Shown piece by piece: positions 54,257-63,052 of a stretch of DNA of 64,000 nucleotides. The notes beneath the pieces are model-generated. The model was not told where the DNA came from. It made no database searches and worked only from the letters and a program-made list of their open reading frames with translations. Source of the stretch: Azoarcus sp. Aa7 (GTDB taxonomy: Bacteria; Pseudomonadota; Gammaproteobacteria; Burkholderiales; Rhodocyclaceae); contig NZ_QVLR01000080.1 of NCBI RefSeq assembly GCF_014822185.1, positions 1 through 64,000 of the forward strand. Reading direction: 5' to 3'. Every line of letters begins with the position of its first letter. Within the stretch, counting starts at the first letter, position 1. The translations under genes were made by a program, and so were the position numbers.

Positions 54257-54527
54257 CACGGTCAACCTCTCTGCCTGACCTTGCCGGTCTTCTTCTGGGG
54301 CATTTACCCCACCAACCTCTCTTTCATTTATAGGCCAGTTGTTACCAAGTGTCACGGGCGGAACTACCCGCGACGAGGCGTCCGAAGCGATTCGAAGGCC
54401 GCTCGTGCGCGACGCCCGCCGACACCCCGAATGCATGATCGAGGCGTATATTGGCGGGCGCAACTTGCAGACTGCATTCCCTAACCTCCGGACGGAGCCG
54501 CCGTCCGGCCAACCAGGAGATACGCGC

Positions 54528-54824
54528 ATGTCCCGTCTGATCGCCCCCCTTATCGCCACCCTCTCCGCCGCCCTGTTCCTCGCCGGCCCCGCCTTCGCGC
54601 AGGCCCCCGCCGGCGATTCGATGTGCGAATCCAAGGCCATCGACAAGAACGGCAAACCGCTCGTCGGCGCCGCCAAGTCGTCCTTCATGAAGAAGTGCCA
54701 CACCGAGGCCGTGAACACCGAATGCTCCGCGAAGGCCCTCGACAAGAACGGCAAGCCGCTCGCCGGCGCGGCGAAGAACTCGTTCATGAAGAAGTGCCAG
54801 GCCGACATGAAGGCGGCCAAGTAA
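54528..54824 (+). CDS. Small exported PsiF-repeat protein
   Basis: The 98-residue precursor has a signal peptide (to about residue 25, …PAFAQ) and two PsiF-type repeats, each with a cysteine before the helix and the pattern DKNGKPL-x-GAAK-x-SFMKKC (residues about 34–60 and 65–91). This is the family of phosphate-starvation-induced PsiF, whose function is unknown. AGGAGA lies 7 bases upstream. It diverges from the LuxR regulator. Confidence 0.85.
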   Translation: MSRLIAPLIATLSAALFLAGPAFAQAPAGDSMCESKAIDKNGKPLVGAAKSSFMKKCHTEAVNTECSAKALDKNGKPLAGAAKNSFMKKCQADMKAAK

Positions 54825-54855
54825 GGAGACACGCGCCCCGGCTCCGGCACGGCTG

Positions 54856-54878
54856 CTCCCTCCCCTTCAAGGGGGAGG
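54856..54878. terminator. C/G-rich hairpin after the PsiF-like gene
   Basis: CTCCCTCCCCTT-C-AAGGGGGAGG folds on itself. It repeats, in inverse orientation, the element at 48236–48256, and lies 32 bases after the stop codon. Confidence 0.5.
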
Positions 54879-54970
54879 AACAACGGCGGCGGGCGCGAAT
54901 CCCCCTGACGCCGACGTGCTTGTTTCGTCTTCCTCAGCAACTATCCTGAGAGTCTTAGGAGGGCGAGCGC

Positions 54971-56092
54971 ATGGACCGGATCGTATTGCTGATCGGAACG
55001 CGCAAGGGCGCGTTCCTCCTGCACACCGACAGTTCGCGGCGCGAGTGGCGTCTCACCGGCCCGCATTTCCTCGGCTCCGCGGTGCACCACATGGTGCTCG
55101 ACCCGCGCGACCGCAAGACATTGCTGATGGGCACGCGCCCGGGGCATCTCGGCCCGACGGTGTTCCGTTCGACCGACCTCGGCGAACACTGGCAGGAGGC
55201 GACCCGACCGCCCGCCTTCGCGGCGTCGGCCGACCCCAAGGCGGCAAGCGTAGACATCGTCTTCTGGCTCACCCCCGGTCACGCTTCGGAACCGGGCGTG
55301 TGGTACGCCGGCACCGTGCCGCCCGGACTCTTCCGCTCCGGGGATGGCGGCGACACCTGGCAGGAAGTGCCCGGCTTCAACCACGAACTCCTGCCCAACC
55401 TGCGCGAGGTCATCGGCCCGATTCCGGGCGGCCCGCCGCTCCACTCGATCTGCATCGACCCGCGCGATGCGCGCCACATGTACGTGTCGCTGTCCTCGGG
55501 CGGCACTTTCGAGAGCACCGACGCCGGCGCGAACTGGCGCGCGCTGAACCGCGGCATCGCCGCCGATTTCCTCCCCGACCCCGATGCCGACGTGGGCCAC
55601 GATCCGCACCGCGTCGCGCTCCACCCGCTCGCGCCGGACCGGCTGTACCAGCAGAACCACTGCGGCATCTACCGCCTGGACCGCCCCGGCGACCGCTGGC
55701 AGCGCATCGGCCGCGCGATGCCCGCCGAGGTCGGCGACATCGGCTTTCCGATCGTGCTCCATCCGCGCGACCCCGACACGCTGTGGGTATTCCCGATGGA
55801 GGGCACCGAGAACTGGCCGCGCACCTCGCCCGGCGGACAGCCCGCGGCGTATCGCAGCCGCGACGGCGGCGAAAGCTGGGAGCGCCAGGACAACGGCCTG
55901 CCGCGCGGGCACGCGTGGTGGACGGTGAAGCGCCAGGCCTTCTGCGCCGACACCGCCAAGCCGCTCGGGCTGTATTTCGGCACCACCTGCGGCGAGCTGT
56001 GGGGCAGCCACGACGAGGGCGACACCTGGCTGTGCCTCGCCGAGCACCTGCCGGAAATCTTCTCCGTCGAGTTCGCCGCGCCAGCCCCATGA
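54971..56092 (+). CDS. BNR/sialidase-like beta-propeller protein
   Basis: The 373-residue protein is made of beta-propeller blades with Asp-box/BNR motifs: FRSTDLGEHWQ, FRSGDGGDTWQ, FESTDAGANWR, YRSRDGGESWE and WGSHDEGDTW. It resembles the photosystem-assembly/sialidase-like propellers annotated as exo-alpha-sialidase, but glycosidase activity cannot be assumed. There is no signal peptide, so it is probably cytosolic. GGAGGG precedes the start. Its stop overlaps the start of the next gene (ATGA), so it is translationally coupled to a ThiS/MoaD-like protein. Confidence 0.83.
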   Translation: MDRIVLLIGTRKGAFLLHTDSSRREWRLTGPHFLGSAVHHMVLDPRDRKTLLMGTRPGHLGPTVFRSTDLGEHWQEATRPPAFAASADPKAASVDIVFWLTPGHASEPGVWYAGTVPPGLFRSGDGGDTWQEVPGFNHELLPNLREVIGPIPGGPPLHSICIDPRDARHMYVSLSSGGTFESTDAGANWRALNRGIAADFLPDPDADVGHDPHRVALHPLAPDRLYQQNHCGIYRLDRPGDRWQRIGRAMPAEVGDIGFPIVLHPRDPDTLWVFPMEGTENWPRTSPGGQPAAYRSRDGGESWERQDNGLPRGHAWWTVKRQAFCADTAKPLGLYFGTTCGELWGSHDEGDTWLCLAEHLPEIFSVEFAAPAP

Positions 56093-56355
56093 GCGTCCGC
56101 GTCGTCGTTCCCGGCCAGCTCTTCAGCTACACCGACGGCCAGTCCCGCCTCGTCGCCGGAGGCACGACGCTGGGCGATGTGCTCGACGACCTCGACCGCC
56201 GCCATCCCGGCATGCGCTTCCGCGTCGTCGACGAACACGGCGCGATCCGCCCGCATGTGCGCTTCTTCATCAACCGCCAGCCTGCCCTCGCGCTGTCATG
56301 CACGCTCGCCGACGGCGACGAACTCGTCGTTGTCGGTGCGCTCAGCGGCGGCTAG
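56089..56355 (+). CDS. ThiS/MoaD-like ubiquitin-fold sulfur carrier-type protein
   Basis: The 88-residue protein has a beta-grasp fold pattern (LVAGGTTLGDVLDDL, VRFFINRQPA, LADGDELVVVGALSGG) and ends in the diglycine …LSGG, the activation site of MoaD/ThiS sulfur carriers. It overlaps the BNR gene by four bases. No MoeB/ThiF activating enzyme is in the window. A sulfur-carrier or protein-tagging role is therefore inference. Confidence 0.82.
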   Translation: MSVRVVVPGQLFSYTDGQSRLVAGGTTLGDVLDDLDRRHPGMRFRVVDEHGAIRPHVRFFINRQPALALSCTLADGDELVVVGALSGG

Positions 56356-56439
56356 GCTGCATACTGTCCGGCACATTCCGGCCGTATCGGGCGCACCACC
56401 CCGGCCGGAGCGGGCGCACGCGCAGACGGGGACGAGGCG

Positions 56440-58263
56440 ATGGCAAACTCGGCGATCTTCATCAGCTACCGGCGGGACGACGCCAGCGGCGATGCCGGCC
56501 GCATCTTCGATCGCCTCGCCGATCACTTCGGCAAGGATCGCGTGTTCCGCGACGTCGACGCGATTCCCGCCGGCGAGGACTTCGTCGAGGCGATCCGGCA
56601 CAGGATCGCCCAGGCCGACGTGCTGCTGGTGCTGATCGGCCCGCGCTGGCTCACCGCGACCGACGGCGAAGGGCACTGGCGTCTCGCCGACGACAAGGAT
56701 TTCGTGCGCATCGAGATCCTCGGCGCACTCAAGCGCGGCATGCGCGTGATCCCGGTGCTGCTGCAGGACGCGGAGATGCCGCGCGCGCAGGACCTCCCCG
56801 GCGGACTCGCACCGCTCGCGCAACGCAACGCCTTCGAGATCCGCAACGCGAGCTTCGAGCGCGACCTCGCCGAACTGATCCGCATCCTCGCGCCGGGCTG
56901 GCGCCACAAACTGTTCCGCCTGCTGCGCCAGCGCCCGCTGCAGGCCGCCGCCACGCTCGTCGCTGCAATCCTCGTCGGACTGTGGGCCTACCCGCTGGTG
57001 ATCGACACCCCGGACAAGGTGCGCGTGCGCATCAACCAGATGGGCCTCGCATGGGATCCCGCGGCCTTCGTCGACCTCGCCGAGAAGAATGACGCCGACG
57101 CGGTCGCGCTCTACCTGCGTGCCGGCATGCCGGTCGACAGCGCCGACGCGGCCGAGGTCACCGCGCTGATGCGCGCCGCCCGGGCTGGACACGTCGCGCT
57201 CGTGAAGCAGCTGGTGAAGCAAGGGGCGGACGTGAATCGCGCGCTGCCGTGGGCCGCCGGCGCCGGTCAGGCGGAAACACTCGAAATGCTGCTGGCACAG
57301 AAGCCGTCACACGCGGCAATCAACCGGGCCATGGTGTCCGCGGCCGACGTCGACACCACCATCATGAAACGCCTGCTGGACCTCGGTGCAGACGTCGATT
57401 ATCGCGAGGAACATCGCGACACGGCGCTGGGCCTGGCCGCAGGAGCGCTGAAGCTCGATGCGGTGCGCGAGCTGCTCGCGCGCGGCGCGAACCCCAATCC
57501 CGACAAACCCGACGGCTGGCTGCCGCTGCACCGCGCGGTCGACGCCAGCCGTCGGGAGGGCGAGGACTTGCGGCGCCAGCTTGAACTCGTGCAGTTCCTG
57601 CTCGACCAGGGCGCACAGCTCGAAGCGCGCACGCGCTCGATGCAGGATTGGCAACCCACGCCGCTGCTGCTCGCGATCCAGAAGCCCGCGCCCGCACTCG
57701 CGCTGTTCCTGATCGAGAAAGGGGCAGACGTGAATGCCACGAGCGGAGACCGCAGCGGCAACAGCGGACACAGCGCATTGATGGCCGCGGCGGAAGCCGG
57801 TCTCGTCGAGGTGGTGGACGCCCTGCTCGCAAAGGGTGTGGACGTGAACGCCCGCAACAGCGCGGGCGGATCCGCGCTGTTGCGGGCAGCAGGGGCCTAC
57901 GCGGCCGCGAGCGAGGCCATCGCCCGCCGCCTGCTCGATGCCGGCGCGGAGGTCGATGCGCGCACCGAATCCGGCTCGACGCCGCTCACCCGCGCCGCCG
58001 GCCGCAACAACGGCGTGTTGCCCCTGCTGCTGGAGCGCGGCGCCGACGTCAATGCCACGACGAATAACGGGTGGACCGCACTGATGGTCGCCGCACAGGC
58101 CGGCAACGACGACTACGTGCGCGCGCTGCTCCAGCGGGGTGCCGATCCGCGCCGGCTCAACGAGGACGGCGACAGCGCCGCGACCCTCGCCGCGAAGGGC
58201 GGCAACAACCGCGTGTTGCGGACCCTGGGCGCCCCGCCGGTGCGGGCCGCGCGCGATCAGTAA
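56440..58263 (+). CDS. TIR-domain – transmembrane – ankyrin-repeat protein
   Basis: The 607-residue protein has an N-terminal TIR domain (1–140) with FISYRRDD, FRDVDAIPAGEDF and LLVLIGPRW; E92 in DFVRIEI is the candidate NADase glutamate. One membrane helix (about 166–187) follows, then roughly ten ankyrin repeats (about 215–600; repeated GADVN and ALMxAA motifs). The TIR would be cytosolic and the ankyrin part on the other side, or both cytosolic with a re-entrant anchor. TIR domains can cleave NAD+ in immunity or act as scaffolds. No defence genes are adjacent. GGGGACGAGG precedes the start. It converges with the next gene, overlapping by seven bases. Confidence 0.88.
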   Translation: MANSAIFISYRRDDASGDAGRIFDRLADHFGKDRVFRDVDAIPAGEDFVEAIRHRIAQADVLLVLIGPRWLTATDGEGHWRLADDKDFVRIEILGALKRGMRVIPVLLQDAEMPRAQDLPGGLAPLAQRNAFEIRNASFERDLAELIRILAPGWRHKLFRLLRQRPLQAAATLVAAILVGLWAYPLVIDTPDKVRVRINQMGLAWDPAAFVDLAEKNDADAVALYLRAGMPVDSADAAEVTALMRAARAGHVALVKQLVKQGADVNRALPWAAGAGQAETLEMLLAQKPSHAAINRAMVSAADVDTTIMKRLLDLGADVDYREEHRDTALGLAAGALKLDAVRELLARGANPNPDKPDGWLPLHRAVDASRREGEDLRRQLELVQFLLDQGAQLEARTRSMQDWQPTPLLLAIQKPAPALALFLIEKGADVNATSGDRSGNSGHSALMAAAEAGLVEVVDALLAKGVDVNARNSAGGSALLRAAGAYAAASEAIARRLLDAGAEVDARTESGSTPLTRAAGRNNGVLPLLLERGADVNATTNNGWTALMVAAQAGNDDYVRALLQRGADPRRLNEDGDSAATLAAKGGNNRVLRTLGAPPVRAARDQ

Positions 58264-58895
58264 CCGACCGTGAAGCGCCGGCGCGCGTGCGCGGGGCGCT
58301 CCAGCTCGTCGATCATCGCCACGGCGTAGTCCTCGACCGAAATGCGGCTGTCGCCCTGCGCGTCGACGAGCAGCTGGTCGGTGCCGAGGCGGAAACGGCC
58401 GGTGCGCTCGCCCGGCTCCAAATGGGCCGAGGGACTCAGCATCGTCCAGTCGAGTTCGGGCTCGGCGCGCAACAGCTGCAGCGCCTCGCGCGCCCCTTCG
58501 GCCGTGCCCTTCCACTGCACCGGGAACTCGGGCGTATCGACGAGCTGCACGCCCGCCGCGACCTCGAGGCTGCCCGCCCCGCCGACGACCAGCAGACGCG
58601 GCACGCGCGCCTGCTTCGCCGCGGCGATGATCGAGCGCATGCCCTGCACGTAGTAGCCATGCACGTCCGCCTGCGCGTGGCCGCTGAAGGCGCTCACGAC
58701 CGCGTCGTGGCCCTGCAGCCGTGGTGCGAGCGCCGCGCCGTCGAGCACGTCGGCCTTGACCGTTTCGAGGCCGGGCTGCGCCGCCAGCTTCGCGGGATTG
58801 GAGACGACGGCCGTGACGCGATGGCCGCGCGCGAGGGCTTCCTTCAGCAGGGAGGAACCGACGTAACCGGACGCGCCGATGAGAACGATGTTCAT
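58257..58895 (-). CDS. NAD(P)-binding epimerase/reductase-like protein (atypical SDR)
   Basis: The 212-residue protein has the NmrA/SDR_a5-like cofactor motif IGASGYVGSSLL (residues 6–17), the DVLDGAAL stretch and VVGGAGSLEVA. It resembles the YwnB-type putative NADH-flavin reductases. The ATG at 58895 (MNIVLIG) is chosen because AAGG lies 8 bases upstream; the GTG at 58904 is inside that site. It diverges from a LysR regulator, the usual arrangement for a regulated target. Confidence 0.88.
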   Translation of the reverse strand: MNIVLIGASGYVGSSLLKEALARGHRVTAVVSNPAKLAAQPGLETVKADVLDGAALAPRLQGHDAVVSAFSGHAQADVHGYYVQGMRSIIAAAKQARVPRLLVVGGAGSLEVAAGVQLVDTPEFPVQWKGTAEGAREALQLLRAEPELDWTMLSPSAHLEPGERTGRFRLGTDQLLVDAQGDSRISVEDYAVAMIDELERPAHARRRFTVGY

Positions 58896-59032
58896 GGATG
58901 TCACCTTGGTCGAGCGATGTGAGTGGAGGTGTCGCTGTCTGCAACGGCGCCATCATCACACTGCAGATTGTTTTCAAAAACGATTCAGTCCAGAATTCAC
59001 TGTTTTTAATTCGAAGACAAATAAGGCATCGC
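58896..59032. promoter_or_regulatory. Divergent promoter region of the NAD(P)-binding gene and the LysR gene
   Basis: This A/T-rich 137-base gap holds ATTGTTTTCAAAAACGAT (an imperfect dyad around 58966–58985) and CAGT-N9-ACTG at about 58986–59002. LysR-type regulators typically bind such dyads between divergent genes. Confidence 0.45.
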
Positions 59033-59998
59033 ATGGGCATCGCGGACCGCATCGACCTCAACGGATTGCTGATCTTCGCGGCCGTCGCCGAAGCCGGCGG
59101 CTTCACCGCCGCGGCAGATCGTCTGGGCATCGCCAAGGCCAAGGTCAGCATCGAGATCGGCCGCCTCGAGACGCAGCTCGGGATCAGCCTGCTCAGCCGG
59201 ACGACGCGCCGCGTCGCCCTTACCGAGGCCGGCCACACCCTGTACGCCGAATGCGTGCCGCGGCTGCGCGGCATCGAGGAAGCGCTCGCGCAGCTCGGCA
59301 GCCCGTCCGCGGAGCTGAACGGCACACTGCGCATCGGCTGCACCGTCGATCACGCGGAGCAGTCGCTCGGCCGCGTCGTCGCCGAGTTCGCGGCCCGGCA
59401 CCCGCAGCTGCACATCGAACTGCGCACCAGCGACCAGATCGTCGATCTCGTCGAGGAAGGCCTGGACGTGAGCTTCCGCATGGGCTGGCTGCGCGACTCG
59501 TCGATGCGCGCGCTCAAGCTCGCCGATTTCGCCCAGTACATCGTCGCCTCGCCGGACTACCTCGCGCGCGCGGGACAGCCGCAACACCCCGAGGAGCTCG
59601 CGCGGCACGAATGGGTCGCGCTGAGCCTGCTGCCGACGCCGCTGACCTGGGCCTTCACGCATGCCGACGGGCAAAGCTGCAGCGTGCGCACCCGCGGCCA
59701 CCTGCGCGCCGACTCGGCCGCCGCACTGCGCGCCCTGCTCGAAGGCGGCGCCGGGATCTCGGCACTCGACCAGTTCAGCGCCCGGCCGGCGATCGACAGC
59801 GGCCGGCTGGTGCGGGTGCTGTCCGACTGGGCACCGCCCGGCGGCGGCCTGTACGCAGTCTACGCGCCGGGCCGGCACCAGCCCGCGCACGCACGGCAGT
59901 TCGTCGACTTCTATCGCCGCCGGCTGCACCAGCGCCTCGACCAGTGTTTCGGCACCGCCCCGTCCGCGACCGCCCGTGCCGACTCCGCCCCGGCGTGA
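59033..59998 (+). CDS. LysR-family transcriptional regulator
   Basis: The 321-residue regulator has the N-terminal winged helix (residues 8–66: LLIFAAVAEAGGFTAAADRL, then KVSIEIGRLETQLG, LLSRTTRRVALTEAG) and a two-lobed effector domain (about 95–300; GTLRIGCTVDHA, DVSFRMGWLRDSS). It belongs with regulators that control an adjacent divergent oxidoreductase, here the NAD(P)-binding protein. The start at 59033 follows AAGG. The effector is unknown. Confidence 0.92.
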   Translation: MGIADRIDLNGLLIFAAVAEAGGFTAAADRLGIAKAKVSIEIGRLETQLGISLLSRTTRRVALTEAGHTLYAECVPRLRGIEEALAQLGSPSAELNGTLRIGCTVDHAEQSLGRVVAEFAARHPQLHIELRTSDQIVDLVEEGLDVSFRMGWLRDSSMRALKLADFAQYIVASPDYLARAGQPQHPEELARHEWVALSLLPTPLTWAFTHADGQSCSVRTRGHLRADSAAALRALLEGGAGISALDQFSARPAIDSGRLVRVLSDWAPPGGGLYAVYAPGRHQPAHARQFVDFYRRRLHQRLDQCFGTAPSATARADSAPA

Positions 59999-60092
59999 CA
60001 CAGCACATGACCCGCGTCGGGGCGCCCGGAATGCAATTGCAAATCACTTCGCTTTGGCTATGTTGAACCATGCTCGTCCCGAGGATACCGAC

Positions 60093-60497
60093 ATGGCCAG
60101 ACAGATCTACGTGAATCTCCCGGTGCGCGACCTGCCGCGGACGCGCGAGTTCTTTTCCGCGCTCGGCTTCACCTTCGAACCGAAGTTCAGCAACGACGAT
60201 GCGGCGTGCATGGTCATCGCGGACAACATCTTCGCGATGCTGCTCGTCGAACCCTTTTTCCGCGGCTTCACACGGAAGACCATCTGCGACACCGCGCAGA
60301 GCACCGAGGTGCTGATCTGCCTGTCCTGCGACAGCCGCGAGCACGTCAAGGATCTGGTCGCGAAGGCCGTTGCCGCGGGCGGCACGATCGCACGCGAGGA
60401 AAAGGACCACGGCTTCATGTACGAGCACGCCTTCGAGGACCTCGACGGCCATACCTGGGAGCTCGTCTACATGGATCCCGACGCCGTTCCCGCCTGA
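60093..60497 (+). CDS. VOC-family (glyoxalase/bleomycin-resistance-like) protein
   Basis: The 134-residue protein has the VOC fold (VNLPVRDLPRTREFFSALGF at the start; DLDGHTWELVYMDP at the end). It matches the small glyoxalase-like family whose function is generally unknown. GAGGA lies 7 bases before the start. A compact hairpin with T-rich loop follows the gene. Confidence 0.88.
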   Translation: MARQIYVNLPVRDLPRTREFFSALGFTFEPKFSNDDAACMVIADNIFAMLLVEPFFRGFTRKTICDTAQSTEVLICLSCDSREHVKDLVAKAVAAGGTIAREEKDHGFMYEHAFEDLDGHTWELVYMDPDAVPA

Positions 60498-60500
60498 AGC

Positions 60501-60518
60501 GGGCGCTTTTTTGCGCCC
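60501..60518 (+). terminator. Hairpin with T-rich loop after the VOC gene
   Basis: GGGCGC (60501–60506) and GCGCCC (60513–60518) enclose six T residues, three bases after the stop codon. It is terminator-like, but the T-run is in the loop rather than after it. Confidence 0.5.
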
Positions 60519-60613
60519 TCGCGGCACGGACGACGAAGTCGCGCTAGAATTGCGGCCGCCCGCCCAATCAATGCGGTCGTCATCCGGCTCGCGGCCGCGG
60601 CGGGCAGCGCTCA

Positions 60614-61762
60614 ATGACCCAACCGACGCCCGCCCCTTCTCCCGTCCTGTCGCGCCCCCTGCTGCTGGGCATCGCGCTGTCGCTCGCGCTGCATCTCGCG
60701 GTGCTGATCGGCCCGCAGGTCGATCTGCGCCCCCTGCCCGAGCTGCAACGCCTCGACGTGACGCTCGTGCGCACGGCGCCGCAGATCGCGGTGAGCGACG
60801 CACCTCCCCCTCCTCCTCCGCCAGCGAAGAAGCGGCCGCCCCGCCCGAAGGCCGAGCCGCAGACCGCCCAGGCCAGCATCACCGAGAAACCGGTCGAACA
60901 GTCCGAACCCGCGCCGGAACCCGCCGCGGCTGCCGAACCGCCCCCCGCTCCCGAGCCCGAGCAGGCGCCCGAGCCTGTCGCCGAAGCCACCCCTGAAGCC
61001 GCGGCGGACAGCGCTACACCGGCCCCCGCATCGCCGACGGCCGAGGAACTGGCGCAGCCCGCCGAGGCCACGCCCGCAGCTGCCAGCGGCGGCCAGGCCT
61101 GGCCGCGCGCCGGCCGCATCGCCTACATGGCCCTGATGGGCGAGAAGCAGCTTCCCATGGGCAAGGCGACGCACCAGTGGGAAGTCGCCGACGACGGCAG
61201 CTACCGCCTCTCCGAGCTCGTGGAACCGACCACCGTAGCCTCGATCCCGTGGTTCCGCCCCGGACGCAAGCTGCGCGAAAGCACCGGGCGCATCACCGAA
61301 ACCGGCCTGCGCCCCGAGCGTTTCACCGAACGCGAGGACGGGCGCCCCGGCGAAGTCCTCGCCGAGCTCGACCGCACGGCCGGCGAATTCCGCAGCGCCG
61401 GCACCACGGACACCCTGCCCGACAACGCGCAGGACATCCTGTCGCTGCTCTACCAGCTCGGCTACCCCGGCGCCGCTGCCGGCGGCACCCTGCCCGTCAC
61501 CGCGGGCGGCGCACTGCGCAGCTTTCAGCTCGAAACGATCGGCGAAGAGACCGTGCACCTGCCCTTCGGCCAGGGCTGGCGCACCCGCCACGTCCGCGCC
61601 CGCTACGGCAGCGCGCGCGAGATGACCGACGTGTGGCTCGCGACCGAGCACTTCGGCCTGCCCGTGCTGATCCGCACGATCGACGCCAAAGGCGTCGTCT
61701 ACTACCTCGTCGCCACCGAGGTGATGGTCAGCCGCGAATCGACGCCCGCCGCTGCACGCTGA
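60614..61762 (+). CDS. DUF3108-domain protein with TonB-like N-terminus
   Basis: The 382-residue protein has one N-terminal membrane helix (about 15–33), a long Pro/Ala/Glu-rich region (55–160, including a run of seven prolines) that could span the periplasm as in TonB, and a C-terminal DUF3108 domain (about 165–370). DUF3108 proteins are exported and of unknown function. The fusion of a TonB-like stalk to DUF3108 is common in betaproteobacteria. It appears to be a single gene. Confidence 0.82.
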   Translation: MTQPTPAPSPVLSRPLLLGIALSLALHLAVLIGPQVDLRPLPELQRLDVTLVRTAPQIAVSDAPPPPPPPAKKRPPRPKAEPQTAQASITEKPVEQSEPAPEPAAAAEPPPAPEPEQAPEPVAEATPEAAADSATPAPASPTAEELAQPAEATPAAASGGQAWPRAGRIAYMALMGEKQLPMGKATHQWEVADDGSYRLSELVEPTTVASIPWFRPGRKLRESTGRITETGLRPERFTEREDGRPGEVLAELDRTAGEFRSAGTTDTLPDNAQDILSLLYQLGYPGAAAGGTLPVTAGGALRSFQLETIGEETVHLPFGQGWRTRHVRARYGSAREMTDVWLATEHFGLPVLIRTIDAKGVVYYLVATEVMVSRESTPAAAR

Positions 61763-61908
61763 CCCCCGGCGTGCAGGCGTGCCCGCGCCGGCTTGCTTTC
61801 GCATGATCCTCGCCTACCATCAATGCATGCCGGGCGAGGCTCCGCAGCCTGCCTGACGGGTGACTCCGGCACCGGCACGCCACCCCGACGCGACGCGGAG
61901 GACATGCC

Positions 61909-62895
61909 ATGCTGTTCATCACCAGCAGAATGCCGACCCACAACACCGAGCCCGACCTGAATCCGGATTTCGCCTTCGACCTCGGCAACAACGCATCGAG
62001 CCGCGCGTTCTACTGCTGCCGGCGCAAGAAGAAGGACAGCTACGAGGAAATCGGCAGCAAGGCCCTGCTCAGCGCGATCAAGGAGTCGAAGCACCGCCAG
62101 GTGCTGCTCTACATCCACGGCTTCTCGAACATGCCGGAAACGGTGTTCAAGAACGTCGAGGAATTCCAGGCCCTGTGCAACAAGAAGAAGGCCGGCGAGG
62201 TGCTGGTCGTGCCGGTGATCTGGCCCTGCGACAACGACCTCGGCATCGTCAAGGACTACTGGGACGACCAGAAGGCCGCCGACCAGAGCGCCTTCGCGCT
62301 CGCGCGCATGTTCCAGAAATTCATGGAGTGGCGCGCCTCGACCGAATACAACCCCGAGGACGATCCCTGCCTCAAACGCATCAACGTGCTGGCGCATTCC
62401 ATGGGCAACCGCGTGCTGCGCCAGACCCTCGCCAACTGGCGCCGCTACGACCAGCCGCAGGGCCTGCCGCTGCTGTTCCGCAACACCTTCCTGGTCGCCG
62501 CCGACATCGTCAACGAGTCGCTGCACCGCGGCGCACCGGGCGAACTGATCTGCCACGCGTCGCGCAACGTCGTCGTGTATTACGCCTCCGACGACCTCGC
62601 GCTGCGCGCGAGCAAGGTCTCCAACCTGCGCAACGCCGAATCCTCGCGCCGCCTCGGCCACACCGGGCCGGAGGACATGGACCGCACGCCGAAGAACGTC
62701 TACGCGATCGACTGCGACGACGTGAACACCCGTTACGACCCGCCCAAGGGCCACTCCTACTTCCGTTCGGGCGACAAGAAGGGCGAGCCGGGCGTGGTCT
62801 TCGACCACATCTTCAACACCATGCTGACCGGCCGCGTGTTCCCCAGCGACGAGTTCCGCAAGTCGAGCATCATGGAACGGCCGGAAAATACCTGA
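61909..62895 (+). CDS. DUF900-family alpha/beta hydrolase
   Basis: The 328-residue protein has a hydrolase core with LLYIHGFSN (oxyanion region, about residue 65) and the nucleophile elbow LAHSMGNRVL (Ser about residue 164), then DDLALRAS and a C-terminal DHIFN histidine region. This fits the DUF900 group of serine hydrolases. The substrate is unknown. There is no signal peptide. It is surrounded by untranslated gaps of about 150 bases on either side, so it is probably monocistronic. Confidence 0.85.
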   Translation: MLFITSRMPTHNTEPDLNPDFAFDLGNNASSRAFYCCRRKKKDSYEEIGSKALLSAIKESKHRQVLLYIHGFSNMPETVFKNVEEFQALCNKKKAGEVLVVPVIWPCDNDLGIVKDYWDDQKAADQSAFALARMFQKFMEWRASTEYNPEDDPCLKRINVLAHSMGNRVLRQTLANWRRYDQPQGLPLLFRNTFLVAADIVNESLHRGAPGELICHASRNVVVYYASDDLALRASKVSNLRNAESSRRLGHTGPEDMDRTPKNVYAIDCDDVNTRYDPPKGHSYFRSGDKKGEPGVVFDHIFNTMLTGRVFPSDEFRKSSIMERPENT

Positions 62896-63052
62896 CCCGG
62901 AGAAGGACCGCAGCCGACCGCCCGGTTCTGCTTCCGGGGCGGCAGCGCGAATTCCGGAGCACATGGCGTTCGGGTTGCCAGAACGCTTGCCGGACGGAGA
63001 CAATAGCCGCTTTTCCGACACCACCGGCACCTGCGAACCGGCTCCCGTCCCG

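Noticed and set aside
54257-54940. N-terminal extension of the LuxR regulator at 53585–54256
   Set aside because: The extension is antisense to the PsiF-like gene and its sequence follows the PsiF repeats in reverse; a good ribosome site exists for the ATG at 54256.
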